64,000 nt of DNA. It comes from Holophagales bacterium (GTDB lineage Bacteria > Acidobacteriota > Thermoanaerobaculia > Multivoradales > Multivoraceae). The position numbers and the translations under genes are program-made. The stretch covers positions 2,501 through 66,500 of the forward strand of contig VYDI01000019.1 in the NCBI GenBank assembly GCA_009843505.1, written 5' to 3'. The notes under the pieces are model-generated. The model was not told the DNA's origin. It saw nothing but the letters and a program-made list of their open reading frames with translations, and did not search any database. This document shows, in pieces, positions 42,958-52,559 of the stretch. Each line of letters begins with the position of its first letter. Position 1 is the stretch's first letter.

Positions 42958-44271
42958 TCAAACGCCCCGGATTCCCTGCATCCACTTGCCCCTGGTCCGC
43001 TTCATCAGCTTCCGCATCTGGCGGTACTGCCTGAGCAACTGGTTCAGTTCCTGGACGGTGCGGCCCGAGCCACGGGCGATGCGTCGCCGCCGGCTGGCGT
43101 TGAGGATCGCCGGGTTGCGGCGTTCGCGCGGCGTCATCGAGTCGATCAGAGCGGTGATCGCGACCAGGCGGCTTTCGTTCATGGCACCCGCCAGGTTCGC
43201 GCCGCGGAACTGGCCGGGGAGCAGCTCGAGGAGCTGGGACAGCGGCCCCATCCGGCGAAGCTGCCGCAACTGGTCCCGCAGGTCCTCGAGGGTGAACTCC
43301 TGGCGGGCGATGCGCTCGGCGAGACGCTCCGTCTCCTGGCGGTCGACGACCCGCTCCGCCTTCTCGATCAGGGACAGCACGTCGCCCATGCCGAGGATGC
43401 GGGAGGCGATGCGGTCGGGCGCGAAGGGCTCCAGGTCTTCGAGTTTCTCGCCGACGCCGACGAAGCGAAGAGGGACCTCGGTCACGCCCCGGAGCGACAG
43501 AGCGGCGCCGCCCCGGGCGTCACCGTCGAGCTTGGTCATCACCGCGCCGCTGAGCGGCGCGCCTTCGGCGAATGCGGCCGCGCTCCGCACCGCGTCCTGG
43601 CCGGTCATCGCGTCGCATACGAAGAGCGTCTCGCAGGGGTCGACCCGCTCCGCCAGCGCCGTGAGTTCGGCCATCGACTCGGCGTCCACGTGCAGGCGGC
43701 CCGCGGTGTCGAAGATCAGCGTGTCGAAGCCGCCGTCCCGAGCCGCCGCCAGGGCCCGGTTCGAGAAGGCCGCCAGATCTTCTCCGTCCGCGGGCTCGAC
43801 GACCGTGACGCCGGCCGCCGCGCCGACCTGTTTGAGCTGCTCCACCGCCGCGGCGCGCCGGAGGTCGCCGGCCGCCAGCACCGGGTTTCTGCCCTGGCCG
43901 CGGAGCCGAACCGCCAGCTTGCCGGCGGTCGTCGTCTTGCCGGAGCCCTGGAGGCCGCAGAGCAGCACGACCGCCGGCCGGCCTTCGAACTGCAACTCCG
44001 CGCCCGGCTCTCCCAGCACCGCGATCAGCTCATCGCGGACGATCCGGATCATCTGCTGGTCGGGAGTCAGGCTGCTCAGCACCTCCTCGCCCAGCGCCAG
44101 CTCCTGGACGCGGCCGACGAAGGAACGGACGACCCGGACATGGACGTCGGCCTCCAGCAGCGCGAGGCGGATCTGCCGCACGGCGCGCCGGACGTGATCC
44201 TCCGAGATCCGGCCCTCCGAGCGCAGGGACCGGAAGACCCCCTGTAGCTTGTCCTGAAGGCCCTCGAACAT
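42958..44271 (-). CDS. ffh: Ffh, signal recognition particle protein
   Basis: SRP54 GTPase that targets nascent membrane proteins. The 437 residues have the N domain, G1 GLQGSGKTTTAGKLA, DTAGRLHVD (G3), TKLDGDARGGAALS (G4) and the C-terminal M domain with MTPRERRNPAILNASRRRRIARGSG, which binds 4.5S RNA. The Met-rich tail of the M domain is short (ends GKWMQGIRGV). Located between the MMPL gene and rpsP, a common place. Confidence 0.97.
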   Translation of the reverse strand: MFEGLQDKLQGVFRSLRSEGRISEDHVRRAVRQIRLALLEADVHVRVVRSFVGRVQELALGEEVLSSLTPDQQMIRIVRDELIAVLGEPGAELQFEGRPAVVLLCGLQGSGKTTTAGKLAVRLRGQGRNPVLAAGDLRRAAAVEQLKQVGAAAGVTVVEPADGEDLAAFSNRALAAARDGGFDTLIFDTAGRLHVDAESMAELTALAERVDPCETLFVCDAMTGQDAVRSAAAFAEGAPLSGAVMTKLDGDARGGAALSLRGVTEVPLRFVGVGEKLEDLEPFAPDRIASRILGMGDVLSLIEKAERVVDRQETERLAERIARQEFTLEDLRDQLRQLRRMGPLSQLLELLPGQFRGANLAGAMNESRLVAITALIDSMTPRERRNPAILNASRRRRIARGSGRTVQELNQLLRQYRQMRKLMKRTRGKWMQGIRGV

Positions 44272-44287
44272 CAGACCTCCCCTGCCA

Positions 44288-46867
44288 TCAGGCCCCGCGC
44301 GCCACGCGCCGCCGCTGGCCGAGCGCGACCAGAGCCGGCAGCAGTGTGATGGAAACCAGCGCCGTGGCGACAGCGCCGAGGATGGCGACGATGCCCATCG
44401 AGCGGAGTCCCGGGTAGTGCGACAGCGTCAGGGAGCCGAAGCCGACGCTGGTCGACACGGCGGCCAGCACGATCGCCTTGCCCGTCTCGCCCAGGCTCAC
44501 GACCAGGCGGTCGTCCTGAAGCGCCTCCGGCCCGAAGCCGATCTCGCGCCAGCGGTGCACCATGTGGACGCCGTAGTCGACGCCGATGCCGATGATCATC
44601 GTCACGACGAAGACGTTGAAGAAGTTCATGTCGAGTCCGATCAGGACCATGATCCCGAGCATCCATACGACGCCGACCGACAAGGGCAGCAGCGACAGCA
44701 GGGTGCTCAGCAGCCAGCGATAGTCGAGGAAGAGCAGCAGCGCGACGAGGACGAAGCCGATGATCGAGGCGGTGACGGCGTCCACCCGGATGCCGTTCCG
44801 CAGCCTCTCGCCCACCACGTTGACACCAGACAGTGCCGCCTGTGGGCCGAGGCCCTCGACGATCTCGGAAGCGCCGGGCGGTGCGCTGCGCCGCCACTGG
44901 CCCGGTGGTGGATACAGGTAGACGACCAGCTTCGGCTCGCTCTCGTTGCGGCTCCGGTAGCGCTCGAGCATGCGCTCCAGCCGGGGCTCGGAACGAAGCA
45001 CCGAAGGCGTCACCTGTTCCCGGTTGCCTCCCGCGTCGGCGAGCAGGTCGATGCCCCGCCGGAAGGGCGCGGACCGGATGCCCTCCTCCGTCGCATACCG
45101 CTCGAAGAGGGTGTGGAGACGTTCGCGATCGAACAACTCCCGGCGCTGCTCGAGCCAGTCGTGGGCTGTCGCCTGTCGCGCGGGTGAAGGCACCAGACTG
45201 CCAATCCCGTCGATCCCGGTGAGGACGCCGCCGTCCACGAGTGGTCGAGCTCTCTCCTCCGCCAGGTGCGACAGCTCGAGCGCGTCTTCCTCCGTGGCGC
45301 CCGAGAGGACGATCATCGTGTAGTTCAGGCCCGAACCGAAGTACTCGGCCACTTCGTCCTGGACTTCGACGCCGGGGTTCCCCTGAGGCCGGAGTTCCCG
45401 GATCGCGTCCTCGAACTCCAGGCGCGGCGCGATCGCGCCGGTGGCCGCGGTGACGACCGCGCAGCAGCAGATGACGGTGACCGGCCGCTCGAAGCTCCAG
45501 CGCACCAGCCGGCGGGCGCCCAGGCCGTGGAGCACCAGCCGGGGCTGGCGTCCGGAAGCCGGCCGGTGATCCTCCCGCCAGGCGAGCATCGCCGGCAGCA
45601 GCAGAAGCACCGAGACCATGCAGAACAGGATGCCGGTGCCGGTCAGGAGCCCCATCTGACGAAGCCCGACGAAGTCGGTGACCAGGAACGCGTAGAAGGT
45701 GGCGGCGGTGGTGATCGCACCGGTCCATACCGCCCGCCCCGAGGAACCGCTCATCGCCACCAGGGCCGCTTCCAGGTCGGCGCCGCGACGCCGCTCCTCG
45801 ACGTAACGGCCGTAGGAGACGATGACGAAGTCGATCCCGAGGCCGACCAGCAAAGCCGCGAAGCCACTGGTCAGGGCGTTCAGCTGTCCCAGCACGGTGC
45901 CGGCGAAGCCGAAGGCCAGCACCAGACCGAAGGCGAGCGGGATGAAGGCGTACGCGATCAGGCCGACCCGCCGGAAGGCGAGCGCGAACAGGAGCAGGAC
46001 GCCGATCAGCGACGTCGCCAGGTTCGAGACGAGCCCGCCGACGATCGTGCCCGCGTCCGAGACCGCGGTGACGTAGGTACCGCCGAAGGCCACCTCGGGC
46101 AGCGGCAGCAGTTCGCCCTCGCGGTCCTCACCGCCGAGTTCGGGCCAGCGGCTCTGGAGGTCCGCGGCCAGTTCCTCGACCGCGACGATCAGCCGGCGGC
46201 CGAACTCGACCTCCTGCGCAGGCTCGGCCGGCCGCGCGATCAGTAGCGCGCGGGAGTGGTCCTGCGACAGGTAGTAACCGGTCGTCCAGTCGACCTTGAG
46301 GCCGCCACGGGCGAGTTCGAACTGGTCCAGAAAGACGTCTACGAGGCCCAGGGGATCGAGCAGCATCGCGTCGCGCAGGGCCAGGCCCTCGGGGGTGGCC
46401 AGCCGGCGGCTGAGTTCCCGGACCCGGAGCTCGAGGCCGCCGTCAGTCAACCGGCCCGCCACCTCTTCGCGGGCCTCCTCGTCGAGGTAGGCGAACGCGT
46501 AGGGGAAGAGGGCCTCCGCCAGCTCCTGCAGCTCGCCGAAGTCGTAGTTGACGTAGTCGATCTCCTCGAGCGCCTCCATCGAGGCGCCCAGCTCCTCCAC
46601 GAACGACAGGTACGGATCGAGCGGCACGTCCGGCGGCAGCCGAACCAGGACGAGCAGGTAGTCGAGACTGCCGAAGTCCTCGATCGTCGACCGGAAGGTG
46701 GTGACCACCGGGTCGTCCTTCGGCAGCAGATTCAGAATCTCCGTGTCGAACCGGAGGCGCGTCGCCGACCACACGCTGAGGGCGACGAGCACCGCCGCGG
46801 CCAGGAACACGGCCCGATGCCGGCGCCGCGCGAAGGCCGCCAGCCAGGCGAGGACGGACTGGATCAT
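44288..46867 (-). CDS. MMPL/RND-family membrane transporter
   Basis: A large inner-membrane protein (859 residues) with two repeats of one helix, a big periplasmic domain and five helices each. The halves are marked by FDTEILNLLPKDDPVVTTF and, later, VNVVGERLRNGIRVDAVTA; helix segments such as GFAALLVGLGIDFVIVSYGRY and IGIGVDYGVHMVHRWRE carry the proton-relay Asp typical of MMPL/HpnN/SecDF-like RND proteins. Likely exports a lipid or hydrophobic compound; substrate unknown. I start at ATG 46867 (MIQSVLAWLAAFARRR); GTG 46918 is an alternative just after the pgsA stop. Confidence 0.9.
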   Translation of the reverse strand: MIQSVLAWLAAFARRRHRAVFLAAAVLVALSVWSATRLRFDTEILNLLPKDDPVVTTFRSTIEDFGSLDYLLVLVRLPPDVPLDPYLSFVEELGASMEALEEIDYVNYDFGELQELAEALFPYAFAYLDEEAREEVAGRLTDGGLELRVRELSRRLATPEGLALRDAMLLDPLGLVDVFLDQFELARGGLKVDWTTGYYLSQDHSRALLIARPAEPAQEVEFGRRLIVAVEELAADLQSRWPELGGEDREGELLPLPEVAFGGTYVTAVSDAGTIVGGLVSNLATSLIGVLLLFALAFRRVGLIAYAFIPLAFGLVLAFGFAGTVLGQLNALTSGFAALLVGLGIDFVIVSYGRYVEERRRGADLEAALVAMSGSSGRAVWTGAITTAATFYAFLVTDFVGLRQMGLLTGTGILFCMVSVLLLLPAMLAWREDHRPASGRQPRLVLHGLGARRLVRWSFERPVTVICCCAVVTAATGAIAPRLEFEDAIRELRPQGNPGVEVQDEVAEYFGSGLNYTMIVLSGATEEDALELSHLAEERARPLVDGGVLTGIDGIGSLVPSPARQATAHDWLEQRRELFDRERLHTLFERYATEEGIRSAPFRRGIDLLADAGGNREQVTPSVLRSEPRLERMLERYRSRNESEPKLVVYLYPPPGQWRRSAPPGASEIVEGLGPQAALSGVNVVGERLRNGIRVDAVTASIIGFVLVALLLFLDYRWLLSTLLSLLPLSVGVVWMLGIMVLIGLDMNFFNVFVVTMIIGIGVDYGVHMVHRWREIGFGPEALQDDRLVVSLGETGKAIVLAAVSTSVGFGSLTLSHYPGLRSMGIVAILGAVATALVSITLLPALVALGQRRRVARGA

Positions 46868-46922
46868 GGCCGCCGCCCCCCACCGGCGAGAGGGAGCGCC
46901 GGCGAGGCCGGGGAGCACACGG

Positions 46923-47540
46923 TCATTGCTCCGGGGATGCCGCCCCGAACGCTTCGAGCACCCGCCGGCCGTTGCGCACGAAGTACTCGATGCCCGAGTA
47001 GAGCGTCGCGGTCAGCGCCACCCACAGCGACAGCGGCGCGAGCAGGTCGAACGACCCCAACTGGTCCGAGATGATCAGCAGCGAGATGGCCACGATCTGA
47101 GTCACGGTCTTCACCTTGCCCGCGAAGCTCGCCGCGAGGACGACGTCCTGGGCCGCGGCCAGCGAGCGCAGCGACGAGACCGCGAACTCCCGCGCGATGA
47201 CGACAACCACCATCCAGGCCGGCGCCAGACCGAGACCCACCAGGGAGATGAACGCGGCCGAGGTGAGGATCTTGTCCGCGGCCGGGTCGAGGAGCTTGCC
47301 GAGCGCCGTCACTTCCTTGCGCCGACGGGCGAGGAAGCCGTCGAGGAAGTCGGTCAGCGAAGCGACCAGGAACAGCCCCAGACCGATGAACTCCCAGCCG
47401 TCGATCTTGGTCAGCAGGACGACCACCAGCAGGGGGACGATCAGGATCCGGCTGAGCGTCAGCGTGTTCGGCAGATTGAGCCCCGCTCGCAGCAGGGCAG
47501 CCGTCGCGGGCTGCCGGCGCTCCGCTTCCCGCTCCGTCAC
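46923..47540 (-). CDS. pgsA: PgsA, CDP-diacylglycerol-glycerol-3-phosphate phosphatidyltransferase
   Basis: First committed step of phosphatidylglycerol and cardiolipin synthesis, in the inner membrane. The 205 residues have four or more helices and the CDP-alcohol phosphotransferase motif with spaced Asp residues: TDFLDGFLARRRKEVTALG then KLLDPAADK. LPNTLTLSRI is the usual N-terminal signature. It sits 10 bases after alaS. Confidence 0.95.
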   Translation of the reverse strand: MTEREAERRQPATAALLRAGLNLPNTLTLSRILIVPLLVVVLLTKIDGWEFIGLGLFLVASLTDFLDGFLARRRKEVTALGKLLDPAADKILTSAAFISLVGLGLAPAWMVVVVIAREFAVSSLRSLAAAQDVVLAASFAGKVKTVTQIVAISLLIISDQLGSFDLLAPLSLWVALTATLYSGIEYFVRNGRRVLEAFGAASPEQ

Positions 47541-47550
47541 GCGTTCTCCC

Positions 47551-50184
47551 TTAGCTGAGACTGTCTTCGATGAGCTGCTCGGCGGCAGCGAAGGCCGAGG
47601 CCAGGTTCTCTGCCCGGCCTCCCGCCTGAGCGAAGTCGCGGCGGCCGCCGCCGCTGCCCGAGATCGCGGAACCCATCGCCCGCGCCACGGCCGCCGCGTC
47701 GATCCGATCCTGAAGGTCCCGGGTCACCGAGGCGACGAGCTTCGCCTTGCCGTCATCCAGGGCGCCCAGCACGACCACTCCGGATCCCAGGCGGCCCCGC
47801 AGGACATCGGCGAGGTTGCGAAGCTCGCCCACGTTCGAGGCGGGCACTTCGCGCAGGAGGACGTCGACGCCGCGAACGGACCGCGTGTCGCCGCCGCCGT
47901 CCCGACCGGGAGCCGGCTTGCCGTCGCCGGCGAGCACGCCGAGCCTGAGCCGGGACAGCTCCCGTTCGACCTCGCGCAACCGCTCCTTGAGCGCCCGCAC
48001 CTCGGCCGCGGCCTGTTCGCCGGACGCGCCGATCTCGCGCTCCAGGCTTGTCAACAGATGCAACTGGGTCCGGCGCAGGCGGTCGGAGCGGTCGCCGGCG
48101 AGTGCCTCGATCCGGCGCACCCCGGCCGCCACGCCACGCTCGCCGACCAGGGCCACCGGACCGATCTCGCCCGTGTTGCCCACGTGACAGCCGCCGCAGA
48201 GTTCGAGGCTGAACCCCGGCACCTCGACCGTGCGCACGCGGTCGCCGTACTTCTCGCCGAACAGGGCCATCGCACCGGCCGCGACCGCCTCGTCGTAAGA
48301 GCGCTCGCCGATCTCGAGAGGCACGGCACGCCGCACCCACTCGTTGACCGTGTCTTCGATCGCCTCCTGCTGGTCTTCGGTGACCGGCGCGCCGTGCGTG
48401 AAGTCGAAGCGCAGGCGGTCGGGGTGGACCAGGGAACCGGCCTGACGCACGCCCGTGCCGAGGTGCTGACGCAGGGCAGCGTGCAGCAGGTGAGTCGCGG
48501 TGTGGTGCCGCTGGGCCGCTTCCCTCTTTTCGCGGTCGACCTCGAGTTCGACTGCCACGCCTTCCTCGAGCGCACCGTCAACGACCTCGATGCGATGCAC
48601 GATGCGTCCGCCATCAAGGAACGTGTCGAGAACCCGCGCCTGGCCGCCGTCCCATTCAACGAAACCGACGTCCCCGACCTGGCCTCCCGATTCGGCGTAG
48701 AAGGGAGTGCGTTCGAAGACGGCGAAACCGGTGTCCCCTACTTCCCGAGCCGGCGCTCCCTCGGCCGTTGCGACCGCAACCGCTAGCGACTCCGCTGCCA
48801 GATCGTCGTAGCCGGTGAAGTCCCTCCCGGCACGCGGAGACGAAATCGAGAACTCGACCTTGGCCGGCATCACTGTCGCCGTAACCCGACGCGACCGCTC
48901 CCGCTGCTCCGCCAGCGCCGCCTCGAACCCCTCCTCGTCGATCGTGAACTGCTCCTCCTCGGCGATCTCCCGCACCGTCTCGATCGGCAGGCCGAACGTG
49001 TCGTAGAGACGGAAGACCTGCTCGCCGCCGAGCACGGACCCGCCATCGACACGCGCCTCCTCGATCGCCTGCTGAACCTTGCCGGCGCCGACCGCGACCG
49101 TCTCCAGGAACCGGGTCTCCTCGACGGTGATGGTGGCCGAGGACGGCTCGCGGGCCTTCTCCAGTTCAGCGTAGTGGCCGGCGAACGCCTCCTCGAGCGA
49201 CGGCAGGAGCGAGGCCATGAACGGCTCCTCGAAGCCGAGCTTCATGCCGTGGCGCGAGGCGCGGCGGAGGAGCCGGCGCAGCACGTAACCGCGGCCCTCG
49301 TTGCTCGGCAACACGCCGTCGGCGAGCAGGAAGCCGACCGCCCGGAGGTGATCGGCGACGACCCGCATCGACACGTCCGCCTCGGGATCGCGGCCGTACT
49401 CGCTTCCCGCCGCCCCGGCCACCGCGCTCAGGATCGTGCCGAACAGGTCCGTGTCGTAGTTCGAGTCGACGCCCTGGAGCACCGCGGCCACCCTCTCGAG
49501 GCCCGCGCCGGTGTCGATCGACGGGTTCGGGAGCGGCTCGTTCCGGCCGTCCTCGTGGCGCTCGAACTGCATGAAGACGAGATTCCAGATCTCCAGATAG
49601 CGCCCCGAACCTTCTCCCTCCTCCCAGCCGACCTTGGCGAGATCCGGCGCCGTGTCGACGAAGATCTCACTGCACGGACCGCATGGTCCAGTGTCGCCCA
49701 TCGCCCAGAAGTTGTCCTTCTCGCCGCAGCGCAAGACCCGCTCCCGCGGCAGGCCGGAGATCCGCAACCACAGGTCCTCGGCCTCGTCGTCCTGCTCGAA
49801 CACGGTGGCGAACAGGTGTTCCGGCCGCAGGCCCCACGGCCCGGTGACCAGCTCCCAGGCGGAGGCGATCGCCTCCTCCTTGAAGTAGTCGCCGAAGGAG
49901 AAGTTCCCCAGCATCTCGAAGAAGGTGTGGTGGCGCGGGCTCGGGCCGACGTTCTCCAGGTCGTTGTGCTTGCCAGACACCCTGAGGCACTTCTGGGAAG
50001 TCACCGCCCGCGGCGACTCCGGCTGCTCGACGCCGAGGAAGTAGTTCTTGAACTGGACCATCCCGGCGTTCACGAACAGCAGGGTCGGATCGTCGCGCGG
50101 CACGAGCGGCGAACTCGCCACCGCCGCGTGCCCGCGTGCGGCGTAGAAGTCGATGAAGCTCTGCCGGATGTCCCGACTCAACAT
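47551..50184 (-). CDS. alaS: AlaS, alanyl-tRNA synthetase
   Basis: Class II synthetase with editing. The 877 residues start SRDIRQSFIDFYAARGHA, with motif 2 in the catalytic domain (SGKHNDLENVGPSPRHHTFFEMLGNFS region), then the editing domain with HHTATHLLHAAL and CGGCHVGNTGEIG (zinc ligands), and the C-terminal DHHA1 part (SGSGGGRRDFAQAGG). Length is standard. The start overlaps recX by 7 bases. Confidence 0.98.
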   Translation of the reverse strand: MLSRDIRQSFIDFYAARGHAAVASSPLVPRDDPTLLFVNAGMVQFKNYFLGVEQPESPRAVTSQKCLRVSGKHNDLENVGPSPRHHTFFEMLGNFSFGDYFKEEAIASAWELVTGPWGLRPEHLFATVFEQDDEAEDLWLRISGLPRERVLRCGEKDNFWAMGDTGPCGPCSEIFVDTAPDLAKVGWEEGEGSGRYLEIWNLVFMQFERHEDGRNEPLPNPSIDTGAGLERVAAVLQGVDSNYDTDLFGTILSAVAGAAGSEYGRDPEADVSMRVVADHLRAVGFLLADGVLPSNEGRGYVLRRLLRRASRHGMKLGFEEPFMASLLPSLEEAFAGHYAELEKAREPSSATITVEETRFLETVAVGAGKVQQAIEEARVDGGSVLGGEQVFRLYDTFGLPIETVREIAEEEQFTIDEEGFEAALAEQRERSRRVTATVMPAKVEFSISSPRAGRDFTGYDDLAAESLAVAVATAEGAPAREVGDTGFAVFERTPFYAESGGQVGDVGFVEWDGGQARVLDTFLDGGRIVHRIEVVDGALEEGVAVELEVDREKREAAQRHHTATHLLHAALRQHLGTGVRQAGSLVHPDRLRFDFTHGAPVTEDQQEAIEDTVNEWVRRAVPLEIGERSYDEAVAAGAMALFGEKYGDRVRTVEVPGFSLELCGGCHVGNTGEIGPVALVGERGVAAGVRRIEALAGDRSDRLRRTQLHLLTSLEREIGASGEQAAAEVRALKERLREVERELSRLRLGVLAGDGKPAPGRDGGGDTRSVRGVDVLLREVPASNVGELRNLADVLRGRLGSGVVVLGALDDGKAKLVASVTRDLQDRIDAAAVARAMGSAISGSGGGRRDFAQAGGRAENLASAFAAAEQLIEDSLS

Positions 50185-50702
50185 GGTCTTTGTCCCTGCA
50201 TCTCCCGCTCAGCGATCCCGCCTTCGGCCGAGTCGAACACGACGGCTCCAATAGTACGGGGAAGGAAGCCGCGCCGTTCGAGATGCCGGGCCAGGGCGGC
50301 GGCGTCGCGTGACGGATGAGTCGACCTGAAGCGCACTGCCACGGCCGCCGCGCGCTCCAGCTCGTCCTCGTCGTCGACGGTTTCGAGCGCCGCCCGGGCC
50401 GCCGCCTCATCGGCGCCACGCCGCCGCAGGTCGAGTTCGAGCCGCCGCCGTCCGTAGCCCCGCCGCTTGAGCGACCGCACGAGCACGTGCGCGGTCTCCC
50501 CTTCGTTCAGGTGACCGGCAGCGGTCAGCCGGTCGACCGCGCTCTCCACCTCGGCCGCGTCGTAGCCGCGCTGCCCGAGTTTCGCCGCCAATTCGGCAGC
50601 GAAGTGCGGGCGCCGCGCCAGCAGATCGAGCCCACGGTCGTACGCAGGCTTCGGCGTCCGTGCTCGATGGCGCGTACCTCGACTGGATTGGGAGTTCCGC
50701 AC
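50178..50702 (-). CDS. recX: RecX, regulator of RecA
   Basis: RecA filament modulator made of three-helix repeats. The 174 residues contain AYDRGLDLLARRPHFAAELAAKL, SAVDRLTAAGHLNEGETAHVLV, RRGYGRRRLELDLRRRG and AVAVRFRSTHPSRDAAALARHLERRGF. Usually recX lies beside recA; here it is between rsmE and alaS, the second neighbour being a known alternative. GTG 50702 is the start; the last codons overlap alaS. Confidence 0.9.
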   Translation of the reverse strand: MRNSQSSRGTRHRARTPKPAYDRGLDLLARRPHFAAELAAKLGQRGYDAAEVESAVDRLTAAGHLNEGETAHVLVRSLKRRGYGRRRLELDLRRRGADEAAARAALETVDDEDELERAAAVAVRFRSTHPSRDAAALARHLERRGFLPRTIGAVVFDSAEGGIAEREMQGQRPC

Positions 50703-50735
50703 GTCATTCCTCCGGCGGTTCGAAGACTAGCGCCG

Positions 50736-51422
50736 TCACGGCGTCCCACTGAGGGCAACGGCGAGCGCGGCAATCGCGGCCGTCTCGGTCCGCAGTACGC
50801 GGGGTCCGAGGTGCGCCGTAACCGCTCCACGCGCGGCCAGTTCCTCGATCTCCCGTTCGCTGAACCCGCCCTCGGGGCCCACCACGATCGCTTCCGCCGA
50901 CCCCGCGACCGCCATGAACGGCGTTGCGGCGCCGGGATGCAGCGCCACCGACCCGGCGCCGATCGCCGCTTCCTCGAGCGGGACGGGCGCGGCGATCTCG
51001 GGCAGCCAGGAGCCGCCGCTCTGCTCGAGCGCCGACTTCGCGACCCGGCGCTGACGCTCCAGTGCCCGTGCGGCTAGGGAACGGCTGGTGCGTTCCGAGA
51101 CGAACCACCGCAGTTCGCGCAGTCCGAGTTCCGTCGCCTTCTCGACCAGCCAGGCCGCTCGCTCCGGGCGCAGCGCCGACGCGAACAGCGACACGGACCG
51201 GGCCGGCTCGAACACCGGCGCCACGCCTTCGACCCGCAGCACCGCCCGCCGCGCGGTCACCTGGTCCACCACCGACCAGCGGGCAGAGCCGCGACCGTCG
51301 ACGAGACGCACCCGGTCGCCGACCTTCAGCCGGCGGGCCCGGAACAGGTGACGGTGATCCGCGCCTTCGACCTCGATCGTTCCGCGGGCGAGATCACCGG
51401 CTTCGGCCAACAGGTGGATCAC
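50736..51422 (-). CDS. rsmE: RsmE, 16S rRNA (uracil-1498-N3)-methyltransferase
   Basis: SPOUT methyltransferase for U1498 of 16S rRNA. The 228 residues have an N-terminal PUA-like part (GADHRHLFRARRLKVGDRVRL), VEKATELGLRELRWFVSERT, and the knotted AdoMet site IVVGPEGGFSEREIEEL with LGPRVLRTETAAIAAL. I start at GTG 51422 (VIHLLAEAGDLARG), the first start after the dnaJ stop; an open frame extends backward through dnaJ antiphase but is not homologous. The dnaJ-rsmE pair is common in bacteria. Confidence 0.93.
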   Translation of the reverse strand: MIHLLAEAGDLARGTIEVEGADHRHLFRARRLKVGDRVRLVDGRGSARWSVVDQVTARRAVLRVEGVAPVFEPARSVSLFASALRPERAAWLVEKATELGLRELRWFVSERTSRSLAARALERQRRVAKSALEQSGGSWLPEIAAPVPLEEAAIGAGSVALHPGAATPFMAVAGSAEAIVVGPEGGFSEREIEELAARGAVTAHLGPRVLRTETAAIAALAVALSGTP

Positions 51423-51450
51423 GAGCCCAGGAAGATCAGGAGACCTGACG

Positions 51451-52551
51451 TCAGAAGAGATCCTTGACCCGGTTGAACAGGCCTCGTTCCTCGCGGATCG
51501 TGGCACCGCCGTCGTCGGAGAGTTCGGCCAGCGCCCGTAGGTGCTCGAGTTCGCTCTCCGAGAGGTCCCGCGGCGCCGGCACGTTGAGCAGCACCTCGAC
51601 GACGTGGTCGCCACGGCCGCGGCCGTCGAGCCGGGGAATGCCCTCGGACCGCAACACGAAGGTCGAGCCGTGAGCGGTCGACGGCGGCACCTCGAGTTGA
51701 GTTGTGCCATGCACCGTCTCCACGTCCACCGAGCATCCGAAGACCGCATGTGGAAAGCCGACCGTGACCGAGCTCAGGACGTCGGCGCCGCGCCGGCTCA
51801 AGCGTTCGTGCGGTTCGACTCCGATCACCACGTAGAGGTCGCCCGGCGGACCGCCATGCCGGCCGTGCTCCCCCTCGCCGGGAAGGCGGAGGCGGGACCC
51901 CGTGTCGACGCCGGCGGGCACCCGGACCTGGATCGAGCGCTGCCGCTCAGTCCGCCCCTCGCCCCGGCAATCACCGCAGGGATCGCGGATGACGCTCCCC
52001 GCTCCGCGGCAGTCGGGACAGGTGCGGGCCACGGAGAAGAACCCCTGGCTGTACTGCACCTGACCGCGACCGCCGCACATGCGGCAGGCGGTGGGACCGG
52101 ACCCGGGCGCCGCGCCGCTGCCGCCGCAAGTGTCGCAGCGTTCGAGCCGCGGTATGCGCAGCTTCGGCTCCACTCCGAAAGCCGCCTCCTCGAACGAGAT
52201 CCGCAGGTCGTAACGAAGATCCGCGCCCGCATGCCGGCGGCGACCGCCGCCGCGACCGCCGAAACCGAAGACGTCGCCCAGGATGTCCGAGAAGTCGGCG
52301 AAGATCGTCGGGTCGAAGCCGGCGCCCGTCGGCGTCGCCTGGTGCCCGAAGCGGTCGTAGCGCTGCCGCTTGTCGGCATCCGACAGCACCGCGTACGCCT
52401 CCGCCGCCTCCTTGAACTTCTCCTCGGCAGCGCTGTCGCCCGGATTGCGATCGGGGTGGTGGCGGACGGCCAGCTTGCGGTAGGCCGACTTGATCTCCTG
52501 CAGAGTCGCCGAACGTTCGAGGCCCAGGACCTCGTAGTAGTCACGCGGCAT
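51451..52551 (-). CDS. dnaJ: DnaJ, Hsp40 co-chaperone
   Basis: Stimulates DnaK ATPase and presents substrates. The 366 residues contain the J domain (RDYYEVLGLERSATLQEIK and the HPD of RHHPDRNPG), a short Gly/Phe region (GDVFGFGGRGGG), four CxxCxGxG zinc motifs (CDTCGGSG, CRMCGGRG, CPDCRGAG, CGDCRGEG) and the client-binding C-terminal domains. It follows grpE by 8 bases, but no dnaK lies between. Confidence 0.97.
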   Translation of the reverse strand: MPRDYYEVLGLERSATLQEIKSAYRKLAVRHHPDRNPGDSAAEEKFKEAAEAYAVLSDADKRQRYDRFGHQATPTGAGFDPTIFADFSDILGDVFGFGGRGGGRRRHAGADLRYDLRISFEEAAFGVEPKLRIPRLERCDTCGGSGAAPGSGPTACRMCGGRGQVQYSQGFFSVARTCPDCRGAGSVIRDPCGDCRGEGRTERQRSIQVRVPAGVDTGSRLRLPGEGEHGRHGGPPGDLYVVIGVEPHERLSRRGADVLSSVTVGFPHAVFGCSVDVETVHGTTQLEVPPSTAHGSTFVLRSEGIPRLDGRGRGDHVVEVLLNVPAPRDLSESELEHLRALAELSDDGGATIREERGLFNRVKDLF

Positions 52552-52559
52552 GGCGTATC

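Noticed and set aside
50178..50702. recX away from recA as evidence of rearrangement.
   Set aside because: recX next to alaS is a common arrangement, and recA may simply be elsewhere.
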